From the NCBI GenBank assembly GCA_907163375.1, contig CAJQUW010008706.1, positions 124,001 to 188,000 of the forward strand: a stretch of 64,000 nt of DNA. The letters run 5' to 3'. This document shows positions 46,663 through 58,404 of the stretch, piece after piece. A model generated the notes under the pieces. The model did not search any database, was not told the origin of the DNA, and saw nothing but the letters and a program-made list of their open reading frames with translations. Every line of letters begins with the position of its first letter. The first letter of the stretch is position 1. The stretch is from Prostheceraeus crozeri. Lineage: Eukaryota; Platyhelminthes; Polycladida; Euryleptidae. A program made the translations under genes and the position numbers.

Positions 46663-47051
46663 AAATCTATCAGCAAGGACTCTGTGTCGGGGCACTACAG
46701 TTGCCGGCGTACATTGACATACATGATCTGGGCAGTTACATTCCTCTTACCCCCGCAATGGCTTTGACGCAAATAGTTATAATGGTCGGCCTCAAGGAAA
46801 TGGTCTCATCTTTATCTAATACAGCACAGTATTTGCATCAGAGAATTGGAAAAATCAATGGTAATGGTGCACCATTCAAATGCGAAGAAATGTTAGCAAT
46901 TCATGATATTGCTGACAGAGCATTATCAAGACATCGGACAGTAGTATTACCAATCTTACCAAAAAGACCACAAGCATTGTTTCTATTCAGTGTGAAAGAA
47001 ATGCCATCTTTCACAAGCGAAACCTATCATTCAAAGTGGTTGGACCTCTAG
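46663..47051 (+). CDS. Unrecognised terminal-exon-like frame
   Basis: Follows a strong acceptor (gttttttgtcag, ending 46662), stays open for about 129 codons, and ends TAG 47049-47051. AATAAA stands at 47086-47091, so it has the form of a last exon. The peptide includes GLCVGALQLPAYIDIHDLGS, PAMALTQIVIMVGLKEMV and KRPQALFLFSVKEMPSF. I do not recognise a family. No upstream exon in matching phase can be chosen with confidence, though the 40.7-41.6 kb frames lie on the same strand. Confidence 0.4.
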
Positions 47052-47339
47052 ATATTTTTAAACTTTAGATATGATTCAGGCGTTGAATAAATTCCCTTTG
47101 ACTCTTTTGTCTTATATTAAAATTTGGTGACAATGCATGCCTCCTTTGCAAAATTATTCACTGAGAAAATTGCAAAGTTGCATTTGGGAGACCAATTATA
47201 TTTTATGATCTAAAACTCCAAGCCAAGAGCCAAGTATCTGTAGCTGCTATCTCTATAGAGATTATGCTAAAACTTGTAAATGAGGCTAAAATGAAATTCA
47301 GTCTGAGGCCCACTTCAATTTTAAATACATGTGATTCAG

Positions 47340-47559
47340 GTACATCTTACTAGGTACAGATGATGCAGAGCACTTGTTATCTTCAATGAGACAATGTATA
47401 CAGATGACCGTATTACCGTACTCGATTCATTGTAACCAACACACTCATTTCAATTGCGCATGGAAGCCATATAATGCTCATCGCACCGAAGACATTATTT
47501 CATTTTGTGAATTCCTTTTGACAGTCAAGCAGCTCGATCACCAAGATTGGGTTCAATGA
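47340..47559 (+). CDS. Second unrecognised terminal-exon-like frame
   Basis: After cag at 47337-47339 a frame reads YILLGTDDAEHLLSSMRQCI, HFNCAWKPYNAHRTEDIISF and ends VKQLDHQDWVQ at TGA 47557-47559. AATAAA-type signals follow near 47665. The acceptor tract is weak. It may be an alternative last exon of the same gene or an independent fragment. Confidence 0.3.
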
Positions 47560-50500
47560 TTGAGTAATTGATACTGTCCACATGAAACGACAGTGCTGCA
47601 TTCATGTGTTACGGTTGCATATATACATGAAGCATCTACAGGCAAAACCCAAACAACATCGCATAAATAATAAAATATCAATAATTCCCCAAATAACTTG
47701 TTTGGTTTCTTTAGAGTTGAACAGTGTTAAAGACTTGGCATCATACATATACATATATCAATCTTATACAACAAGTCGGCTACTCGTTTGTAATTGCTTT
47801 TTGATCATTCGATAGCATCTACCACGAATATACTGCAATCATTCTCAATCATTCTGTTATCAATCAAAATTTGACATTAGTGATTCTATGAATCTTTGCT
47901 ATTGACCACGAGAAGTGCTATCAAACTCAAGAATTGTGCCAATGGTGATTATTGCTCAACAATGTGATACTATCAAATGCATTTTTGGCAATGTCAATTG
48001 ATCTAGCGAACCTATGAACAATTTCCTAATCAATAATCTCATGAATAATTAATTAAACTGTATAGGAATTCTTAGCAAACACCAATTTTGGGATTTTGTT
48101 CCATCAATCTTGTAATTTTAGTCAATCTTGAAATTTTGGAGAAACATTTAATTGACAGGTATTAATCAAATATCAAATTATCGTTCTACATCTCGGTTAT
48201 TGAGGACCCGTAAACGCTAAACAAGCAGCGCCTGATCTCGCAGTGAATTAATTGACTGACTGAAGATGGTTTTTGTAATCATCTGCACTCAAAACAATTC
48301 AAAGAGAAGATTTAATGAAGCAATTTTTATCATTCATTGAGGAATCTGCGCATTTGCTTAAGTGAGGAAATGATTTGCAAATTAGGAAATTTCAATTGCT
48401 CCAGCTAGCGTCCCAAGTTCTGATGAATGATAGTGTAAACTCTTTTTTACGATTTTCGTCAGACGACCGGAATCTGCAACGCCATTACCGAGTTTCCGGA
48501 AAATGACTGTAATTCATCCTTCGCACAGCTGTTTGATCATGCCGCTCTCTGATCCTCCTTCAATGTAATTCCGAATTCAAATTTGCTGACAGTTCTACCG
48601 GAAAAGATTAGAATTGCACCAGAATATCAAGATGGGGATCATGTTTTAACGACCGTCTTTACGTTACCAATATTTCCATAATTCATTGTTCTGAAAACTC
48701 TATCGAGGTGTTGAAATGCCAATTCACTTTAACGTTGAATCTCATCATCGATGATTGCAGATTCGAGTTAGAGAAACAGAGACAGTTGCTACTTGCAAGC
48801 AGAAAGGCTCACTTGTCTTCATGATGATGAGCTGAGTAACCGGACTTTTTTGGTCAGGGGCCAGGATTTGGACGGCGACTCGTCTCATTTAGAGTTAACA
48901 GCATTTGAATACAATTCAAAAGCTACTAATTTATTTTCGTGTTCAGAATTATGGCATATGAACATTCACAAGCTCCATACATCGCTTTATGCTATCTTAG
49001 CTGTACATCCATGCACTGTACATCGTAATGTGATAAAATGGAGAGACACTAGGAGCGAAAAATAACTTTCTCTCATTTGGTTGATATTGAACCAATAGCG
49101 CATCTCTTGCAGGAGCAAAATTAACTACTGCCATGGTCTATAGAGATGGTGAAAGAAAATAACATTGCAGAATGTGAATTTTCGCTGATTTTTTCACATT
49201 TTTCAGAGACATTTGGCTGGACGACTTTTAGGCAATGTTTCACCTTATGATCTGTACATAGTTTGGCCCACTATTTAAATGTAGCAATTGATGAATATAT
49301 AAAATGCATATGATCATATTTGCAAATTTGTATATTCATTAGGGCTGTAGGCAGTGCGCCTGTTATCGTATTCGGTGCACCTGTGCGAGCAGATGCGGCT
49401 AGCACACTGCCCACAACATTCATAATTCGAAGCAAGCAAACGCATGTTTTATTTCCAAGCTGCAATTAAGATATTATTATCAATCAGTTATTTCGCCAGC
49501 AAAATGCTTTACAGCTTTTGTCCTATCTCACAGAAATGGTTTTCATGACTTGTCGTGGGCGGATCGCGGCGTCTTCGAATCAACTGTTGGAATCATTTGT
49601 ACAGAGAGAGAGGATCATGCACTCGTGTCTAGGAAGCTCATTTCATATCAGCTGTACCCATGATAGACATGATTGCAAGCCAAACTGGACCATATATCAA
49701 TGCAGGATGAACTAAAACACGACATGGAAAAAATTCGAAGAATGCAGGAAACGGAAGATACCAATGTTAAACAACTACTCTAGTGGAAAAGCGTGTAAAT
49801 AATTAAGCAACTTAGAGTCAAGAGTGCATGAATGTGCAAAAGAATGTGAAGTTTAAGATGACGGAAAGGAAAACTATCTTTAAAATCGGCAGTCCGTGCT
49901 TAGTATGGGTCTGGTTCGCATTCTGAAGACAATAGTGAGAACCGCTAAACTGCAAAATGAACCATTGATATGAAGTGGTGCAGAATAGAAATCGGCTTTT
50001 GGACACGACCATGGAAATCCAATTTAGCTGTTTGTCTTAGATATTTCCTCTTTTTTGCCTTGTCTTACACTTTTTATTAACTTTTAGCGAGTGCACTAAA
50101 AGATTTTAGACTGCTTAATGCAGTCTCCTCCCGATGCATGAAAGTATTTTCATGATGACAAATAAGAAGCAAAATATCGCACATGGCAATCATGGCTATT
50201 CAAGAACTGAAAGAAATCGGGTTGACGCCAATTTGATAATACATCGTCGAAAAGACATGTGCACTCTGTAGTTTTCCATCTGTCGCTACATGTAGAGTTC
50301 GTTTCAGTGTCTCTGTAATTACTTTGGATCATCCTTGTCATCAACAGTAGAGTCTATCCGGAAGGAATAACCAAACTTTCTTCTAAATGAAATTCATAAG
50401 TACAGTTATCTGACTTTTTGGAGTCATAACGTGCTTAGACACTTTAACAAAAATGCAAATGAATGGAAGGTATCCAAACACAGGTTTACGCTATTCATCA

Positions 50501-52402
50501 TATCTTTATAATGTTACTTCTGTCCAATTTCACGATGTCTTCATGCAGAATCAACGGGTGTAGAATCAGTCGCTAGAATCTTGCATAAAAGTTAGTATAG
50601 CACATAATGAAGCACATTTCAAAGTTATTAGAACTTATTTGAAAGTCGCAATGTGGACACAGCGAACGTTTTATATGTTTTGATGATGAGTCAAACAAAT
50701 AAATGTTGACAAACATTGGCCAACATAACACCAGTAAGACACAATTATTAACCTGACCGCCGTGTATTCACTTCTATCTTTATAGGCCTATTTATAATCA
50801 ATATTTCCTTGACATAAAGGATTACTGATGCCGGCTGACAAATATTCTGGCATTCTAAATTGCAAAATCACTAGCACGAATAAAATGCGTTCGAGAAAAT
50901 TGTCAGAGTCATAAAAGAATATTTAGTGAATTATTAAGGTCAATAATGTTAACTTGACTATACTAAACTAGCCGATACAACAGTTGCACCAATGCTATTT
51001 CACTATTATCATTAACTTTCAATGTTATTGAGAAATATAATATTTCATTAGAATGAAATGACCGAACATTTTTAAATGGAATAAAGTAAGAATGGAATTC
51101 CGCTAATCAGTGTAAGAAATTGCTAACAAATTGAAGCAAGCTTTCTCCCCAGAGAGGTTGCTTCGAGAGGTTGACGCTGAAACTTAATGAATTAGGAATT
51201 ATCTTTTAGCAGCATGTATTTGTCAGTTTAATGAACATACATTTTGAAAAGACATGTGGCGGTCTACTTGCAACAAACCAATCAAAAGTGTGGCTCATCT
51301 ACGTTAGCAGCAAGGCATAGACAACGAAGCGACTAATTTTTTTTTGATGATCTTATTTATACTTTACATAGTGTTTATAAGAAAATTTATAAAACTCAAT
51401 TATTCAATAAATCTTCCGCAAGAATGGAGGGAGATATAGTGGTAGAACAAAAGTATTTCTTTTAAAAGGCTACATATACATCATCATAGAAAAACTCTTA
51501 TTCGCTGTTTCTGACCACTTAAAAACTAATACAACATTAAGATCGATCGTTGTACACACACACTGTAGGTCTCCGCTGTGGATTCGAAAGAAATAATGTC
51601 GCATACTATTTGACTAAGACGCATCATTACTCCCATGCAATCGCAATGCAAAGAAAAGGAGACTCCGTCAACTATGTTAACAAGCAAATGCAAATAAATA
51701 TATTTACAAGATAAAACATTGATTGTAATAAAGTGATTGATAAAAAGCACATCATCCATAGAGAGCTGTGAGTAGCTTTAGCATAAGATAGAAGATGCAA
51801 CAAAGTCAATTTTACAGTCTTTGACTTTATATATTTATTCATTTCCTCAACTATCACTTGAAATTGAGATAATCTCTTTCTTTGACAATCATCATGAAGA
51901 AAGTCTTTGACGTCTGAGCTAATAGATCAATAAGCAATAAATAAATCTTTCAAAAGCAGTTCAAGTATCCAACATCAAAAACAAATGAGTTCAAATTTAG
52001 AAGCTCTCCAACCACGAACTGCATCTTGATGATCGATTACCTTTGATCTTTCACGAAAACCAGTTAGAATTTGACATCTATGTAGGTAAACTATTTTTAC
52101 ATTCATCTATTATTCTATTTTTTCGTGTACAACGCGCGCTTCATCAATTTTGCAATGAAAATTAATATTCTGGGATGAAATGAGGCTTCTGTAGTCAAAA
52201 AATCTCGTTGTCATTAATTCAATTTTCTGTCAGTGACATTTTGCACTACACGTTATTTTCTCATCTAAGAAATCAGTAGAATTTGCAGTGGATGGCGGTG
52301 AGTGTATCCTGATATTTGATAGCATGAATATCGACTCAGAGAACTACACGGAGTGGATATAAAAAGCATCGTTCTGAGGTCACTCACGTCCGTAAATGGA
52401 GT
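47560..52402. other. Long stretch without a supported gene
   Basis: AT-rich, with scattered short frames. One at 48793-49065 begins after an acceptor-like attgcag (48759) but has no recognisable content; the others look random. Confidence 0.4.
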
Positions 52403-52464
52403 GACCTTATGATAGAGTGCTAACCATGATCCCACAAAACCTGGGTTTAAACCTCGGTCAGGTC
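52403..52464 (+). other. tRNA-like sequence, probable SINE head
   Basis: GACCT at the start pairs with AGGTC at the end. A B-box-like GGTTTAAACCT and a CCATGAT anticodon-arm-like piece are present, but most of the D-arm is missing. About 180 bp of unique sequence follows to about 52640. A tRNA pseudogene is the alternative. Confidence 0.4.
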
Positions 52465-52639
52465 AAATATCAGACTTTTGAGTATGTTCACTCTCTCCTT
52501 GTTGAACATTCATCTCTTTGAATTGGATAAGTTACTGGGAAAATCGGGAAGACGGTGCTAGGGTAGAGCATTTTCGAGCACAAACAATGGCCGAGTCTTC
52601 CTTTGTATAAAATGCAGTTCATCAAAATGACATGTGCAG

Positions 52640-53959
52640 TAATTAATTGCTTCAGAATAGACATATCTAATGAGGTGAAATATCATGACTGAAAAGATAG
52701 TCATTTTATCATAAATCTGATATTTCTGATCTGAAGCTTCAGATCTGAAGTCACGTTTTCGGGTAGAGATACCAATGTAGCAATTATAATTTCACATTTT
52801 CCTATTCACAGTGTGAAGCATCAATCATAATAATAGCACCTGCATGCGGATATATTAGTGCTGGTAGACAACATTAAATATTGCTGCTCTTGTTATAAGA
52901 CAGATTTTGAAGGAAATTGTCCGTGAGGAAGCAGAATCACAAAGCTCGTAAATATGGATAATTCGCCTATTAAGGGAACATTTTCACATCCCTATGGGCG
53001 CTCTGTGTTTTGTTCATCATCCACGACGACTGTTAGATTTATCAGCAAAACTTCACAGCTTGCGACGCTTAAAATCACTTCAGAGCAGAACTGGAGAAAA
53101 TTTGAACAAGATCTACAGGATGGGTCTGAATTTATCCCGCCGAATTCATTCCGAGGAATTTATTTTCGTCTCACAATTTATTTTTCGACGTAAACAAAGA
53201 ATTACTTTATTCTAGAAAACCGCGCGACACTTTTCGCTCACAGGACCAGGCAAGAATTCATTTTCTAGCTTTAGGAGATGATGAAAGTTCATAATGACGC
53301 TTAATAGAATTTGAACTAATTAAATATTCTCCTAAACCTCTGCCACTTCCAAAACGCTAAGAGGTGGTTGGTGCATGTGTTCCTAAAGTGAAGATTCCAA
53401 CTTGTCCACATGACCAGGTCTTTCGAAGCTAATTCATTTGAGGGAAACCATTTTCTCAACCGTGGAGATTGACACTTCTCGAGAATAAAATTACAACATT
53501 CAGCACGAATTTGATGTCTTCTTATGTTGAATAATGAACAAATGCTGATATATTTTAGTTTTTTTAATAGTATATTTTAATATTTCTGATATATTTTTAT
53601 ATAAGTTTTACATATGAAACTTTGAGAAAAAGATTTTTAAAATTGAATCCAGTGTTGTTTTTGATAAATCGAGTTCAACATCATTATGTCTTCGTGTTGT
53701 TGTCTTTGGATTGTTTCTATCACAGCGTTAGTTACACTGTTTTACAGAATAACAGTTCCCCTGATACAGGGTGGGCTCTGGGAAGCTGAAGGATTTTCAA
53801 GCTCTGCAATAGTCATTTTTCGATTTATTTACAGGCCAAGTCTGTCTTTTTCGGAAACTATGCGTTCGGGAGTTTACATTATTTGCAATTGTAGCATCAA
53901 TTTGTTATATGCTTTGCGGATTATTGCAACTGAATGTAATTCGATATAATTGATTGATG
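52640..53959. other. No firm gene; one hydrophobic N-terminal-like frame
   Basis: An ATG frame at 53686-53949 begins MSSCCCLWIVSITALVTLFY, which could be a signal anchor, and continues to PLIQGGLWEAEGFSS. It ends just before Tc1 copy 2. It may be a first exon, but no donor is convincing. Confidence 0.25.
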
Positions 53960-53961
53960 TA

Positions 53962-55617
53962 CAGATTGTTTCATAAAAAATGGATCACCCTTAAACATCG
54001 CCTTAACTTCAACTTTGTCTAACTCCGCCAAACTTGAACGAATTTCTCTGAAATTTGAAAGATATGTCAGTTGTGCTTACTAATATCATTGTTGGAAATT
54101 TCAAGCATGAATATTGAGTTGTTTTCCTGTTATAGATAAAAAAGTAGTAGATAATTTGATCTTCATTTAGCAATGTTACACAAAATCACACCTCACTCTT
54201 ATAAAATTACATTTGTTTCCTTTGTTATGTAATATGTTGTTCTACAAGCCAAAAGCTATCAAGCAAAAATAAAATAAAGAAAATCGGTCAATCAGAGCCA
54301 GTATAGCACCATTATTCATCAACAATAATGTAACTGCTACATGTGATTAACTGGACTTCATGTTCCATAGCTTCCTGACTTCGTTGCGGTGGTGTTGGCA
54401 GCACTCCTGATTGCTTTCAGCTAGAAATCTATCTCTTACCGGTTGAAAACAATACAAAGCACAAATGAACAATAACGAGATCGCATTCACAAAAGGCAAA
54501 GTGTCAGCCTTGCTAGAAGTAGGGTTTTCTTTGCGAGCTACAAGCAGGCGACTAAATGTCCCTTATACAAATGTGCATCGATGGCATAATGATGATTTTT
54601 GACTCTGTCGTAAAGAGGGTTCTGGCTGTCCACGCAAAACATCCAAACGTAGAGACCGCCCAATTTTGAGATTTGTTAAAGTTGATCCAAGTCTCTCGTT
54701 AACTGAGATGGCTGCACTAGACTCGTCTATTTCTAAGTCCACTATTCGTAGAAGACTTATTGAGTCGAATTTCAAGAGCTGTAAGAGGCCCTCTCAGATC
54801 GAATTATCAGATCAGCATACAAAAAGACGTCTCAGATGGGCAATGAGTCATTGTCACTGGCGAAATCAATGGGATCGGGTTGTCGGGTCTGGTGAGGCAT
54901 CAGTCCGTCTGAAGGATAGTGATGGTCGATTGAGATTATGGATAAAATCTGATCAGGAAATGCCGAGACATTTACATCGTCCCCGGGTACAAGGTGGTGC
55001 GACTCTACTGATTTGGGCTGGCATTTGGACCAATGGCCGCTCTGAACTTCACATACAGCAAGGAACCATGAATTCTGAACACTATGTGAATGTTTTACGA
55101 ATGAACATTGGCCAAATGACAGATCAACTTGGTGATCCATCAACTTGGTTATTTGTGGATGATAATGCTACGTGTTACAGGAGTAGTAGAGTCAACTTAT
55201 GCAAGTCTCAATTAGGGCTTAGGACATTATCTTGACCAGCTCGTTCTCCTGATCTGAATCCCATAGAAAATGTATGGAGTATTCTAAAACGTAACGTTCG
55301 TCGGTCACTGCTACCTACAGATGGCGTATCACAACTTGCGTCACTGTTAAAAAGAGAGTGGAGAAAGTTAGATCAGTCAAAAATCAACGATATCATCGAA
55401 TCAATGCCTAGACGAATTGGTAATGTCATTGACAATAAGGGTAGGGCCAGAAAATATTAGCTTCTTAAGAACCGTTACTGTATCATAGCTTATCAGATTA
55501 TATAAGGACATTTAAATATATTAGGGACACGAAATAACATGAAAAATGCTTTCTGTATCATACTTATGTTTTATTTAGTCAAATTTTAGGATGATCCACT
55601 TTTTATGAAACGGACTG
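53962..55617 (+). mobile_element. Tc1-like DNA transposon, copy 2 (broken)
   Basis: 1656 bp between TA 53960-53961 and TA 55618-55619, with the same roughly 30-bp imperfect inverted ends as copy 1 at 6.2 kb. The right tip keeps CTG. Small length differences from copy 1 lie in the 3' untranslated part (an extra roughly 10 bases near 55556). Confidence 0.92.
54465..55460 (+). pseudogene. Tc1 transposase, copy 2, inactivated
   Basis: ATG 54465 to TAG 55458-55460. Two in-frame TGA codons (54600-54602, in place of CGA, and 55233-55235, in place of TGG in WPARSPDLNP) break it, and the first catalytic Asp has become Gly (VVGSGEASVRL). Second Asp (LFVDDNATC) and Glu (LNPIENVW) are intact with 34 residues between. 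The CGA-to-TGA change fits CpG decay. Its lesions differ from those of copy 1, so the two inserted as separate, probably working copies and decayed independently. Confidence 0.88.
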
Positions 55618-55713
55618 TATTTACATGAAATTCAGTAATATCAAGAAATCAATCCAGATCATTTCATTAAGTCATGAAATCAATTTGATTGCTTTCACGC
55701 ATTTCTGTAGCAG

Positions 55714-55792
55714 AACAATTGAAGGTTGCATCACGAGTGACGATCGAGGGCGAAGCCCGAGATCGACAAACGAGTGTTGCAACCGAATTGTT
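55714..55792. repeat. 79-bp imperfect palindrome
   Basis: AACAATT...GGTTGCA pairs with TGCAACC...AATTGTT around an inner GGGC-GAA-GCCC hairpin, and CGATC pairs with GATCG between them. It lies between Tc1 copy 2 and the motif array beside the recombinase gene. Confidence 0.75.
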
Positions 55793-55983
55793 ACCCTGTT
55801 TTTTTGGACAGAGTAATGTAAGCGATTTATCACCACACTTAGCCGATTTCTATGTAATTGCTTGAACTATTAGGGAATTTGTACTTTATTGTTCCTCAAT
55901 GAATGGCATAGAAATCGTTTTTCAACCATAGATATCTATAACTAGCAATTTTGGCTGGTCAACAGTTTGCAGATGTGTTTTAG

Positions 55984-56160
55984 AACGCTATCTTAGCGGT
56001 ATGATAGCGTTATCCGACAAACTAAGTATTTCAGAACGCACTATTCTTTATCATGAAGCGCCAATCTATGCGCTATTTATTGAAGTTCTGAGAAACGCTA
56101 CTTAACACAGTAGGAAATTGGTTGTTGTCTGTAATTGTAAATGAAAGCTATCTTATTTTA
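55984..56160. repeat. AACGCTATCTTAGCG motif array, side downstream of the recombinase gene
   Basis: A full unit at 55984-56011 reads AACGCTATCTTAGCG, six bases, then ATAGCGTT overlapping the spacer end, so the two AACGCTAT arms are inverted. Partial copies follow: AACGCTACTTA near 56093 and AAGCTATCTTA near 56146. Confidence 0.65.
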
Positions 56161-56320
56161 TGCACCTTTTTGGCGGAATGTTTTTGCATGTTTACTACTT
56201 GTCAAGTTACAAGAGTTCCAACATCAGTATTAAAACTTATGAATTAGAATTCATATCAATGTAGCCTACTGTAACAATTTCAGATTTGTAGATAATTAAT
56301 TCCAGATCTAATTTATTAAT

Positions 56321-57517
56321 TTAGAAAGACACATTTATACTGAAATCAAAATCAATTTGATCAATGGATGTATGAAAGCAATTACATAATTTAGTCTTTG
56401 GTTTAGGCGGGTCTAGAAGGCTGCTAAGCATCACTTCTTGCTCCGGTCCTTTTCTTTTGTATGCTTCAACAGCATTGCTTCGATGCCCAGTTCTTGATTT
56501 TATTAACTGCTCGTCTACATTTTCTCGGAATAGCCTTGTCGCACATGTTACTTTGCCAGAATGTGCCGTGATGTATCCTTTGATATCGGCTATGGATGCG
56601 GCCTCCGGCAACAATTTTCTGATGGAATTGACTCCAACGGGAGAAGTGGCGAATCTGGGCTGGTCTGGGATAATGTTTCGTAGTGGTCGACGGTAAAATG
56701 CTCCCGTAAAAACACCCATGCTTCGAAGCCGGCTCACGTAAAGTTTCAATATCTTATATACCGATCGATTGTTATCGCTATTGTATTGTCGAACACACTT
56801 GTTTTGTATCTTGCGATCGCGGATTCCACCGGAAAAGACTTTGTTGCCGCGACCCGTGTACTCAACGAATTTCCCATGGTCGTCTTCTGAAAACGTGAAT
56901 TGCTCCAGTTGCATCTGGCGATGTTCGTCGCACGCTCTGAGCCCTAAAACTTTACAGTTGTAGAAGTAAACGGCCCGCAATAGTCCATTTCCATCATGTA
57001 AGGAAAATGCATTGGTATCCCATAGTTTCGCCTCACTATCCTCTGATATCGGATCAGCTCTCTTGTGATGGGATCCGATGCCCCGAGAAGTGAGATTTCT
57101 CATGCAGGCATCTAAAGCACGGACAAATTGCACAAAATTGAAATCCTCCTTATCCATTATATTGCAGTCGGGTCTTTCTTCTCGGATAAATCGGGCCAAT
57201 CCGCAAACAATATTGTAAATAGTATTGGGAGGATACTCGGTTCCATCCTGCCGTCGGATCTAAATATAAAATGTTTCAAGGCTCTTGAAATGTCAGCCTT
57301 TGGAGCCGTCCACAAATGTGTTAGTTGGGGAACCAAGTAATCATTTTCTTGTGTTGTGGAAGATTGTTGGTTTCTTCAAGTGGCCCAATCTTCATATAAC
57401 TTTGCACCAGGAACTATTTCTAACGGTGTTCTTAGACCGTGAACATGAAACAACGCGATCCATGTCCTGAGACGACGCAATGGAAAATCGACTAGCGTCA
57501 AAGCTGTGGTCTGCCAT
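56321..57517 (-). pseudogene. Crypton-like tyrosine recombinase (KIAA1958/QRICH1-type domain), N-terminus broken
   Basis: From about 57259 down to 56321 one frame of some 313 codons is open. It starts with RRQDGTEYPPNTIYNIVCGL and contains VYFYNCKVLGLRACDEHR (first Arg), the HSGKVTCATRLF box (HxxK), DEQLIKSRTGHRS and AVEAYKR with the candidate catalytic Tyr. This order is that of the recombinase domain of Cryptons and of Crypton-derived genes. Upstream, ATG 57517 opens MADHSFDASRFSIASSQDMD ... KNTVRNSSW, but at least two frameshifts separate it from the main frame. Cryptons move as DNA circles through a Tyr-linked intermediate. The usual Arg of HxxR is Lys here. A host gene derived from a Crypton is the alternative. 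Confidence 0.78.
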
Positions 57518-57809
57518 TGTGATCAGATGTGCTTAGGGTAAAATTCAGAAATCCTATTTATATATTAGTGATGAGAATTATTAACAAGTCAATCATTAAA
57601 GAATAGATTTCATATCAAATACAATCAGCAACTGCTTTATCAAAAGAAGACACTTATGAAAGAGTAACAATACAACGCTATGAATTTGTATGGGCATTCA
57701 TTCTGTCTATTCCCTTATTCCAACGCAACTAGGTGTGAAAGTCTTGACTGGCAACAGAATCTATTGTGTTCGCTGTTGTACAAAGAGATTATCAGCTATG
57801 TTATAAAGA

Positions 57810-58140
57810 AACGCTATCTTAGCGTATCTGGATAACAGAACAAGTTGAAATTACGGTTACATTCACAATGTGCAATTACGAGCCATAGCAATCTTGGGTC
57901 AGATAATCAACAGATCAATCTATGCAGGCGGGCAGTGTTATTCTAATATAGCGCTAGAAAACGCTATCTTAGCGCTGTCATAGCGTTCGAAGTTAGAATA
58001 GCGTCACAAAATTGTGTTGAGACAGAGCCTTTCATACAAACTCCAGCGTGTGCAAAATGTGGAAATACCTTGTCAGACAGTCTGACGCTATCTGTGTTTC
58101 ATACAACTTACACAAGCTGTGAGGAGCTCGAACGCTATCT
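57810..58140. repeat. AACGCTATCTTAGCG motif array, side upstream of the recombinase gene
   Basis: Exact 15-mers at 57810-57824 and 57960-57974. The second extends into CTGTCATAGCGTT, the same architecture as the unit at 55984. Shorter copies are GCGCTAGAAA just before it, AATAGCGTCAC near 57998, GACGCTATCTG near 58084 and AACGCTATCTAAG at 58131. Confidence 0.65.
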
Positions 58141-58404
58141 AAGAAAGTGATATCTATGGTATTTCTTTATTCAGCAGTTGAAACAAGTGAAATTGCATCA
58201 ACTGCACTTACATGAGGACGCAATGCAAGTGATTAAGAACTTCATGTTGATGTAACTGAAACTACCACAGTTAATGCATATGCATGGCCAGAGTGTAACA
58301 ATAAGGCAATGGAGTGCTTGACGTACAATTGTGCATGCTGAACTCTGTTCTAACTTTCGGACAGTCTGAATCATTATTCAACATTGATTGCGATCAAGGC
58401 TGCG

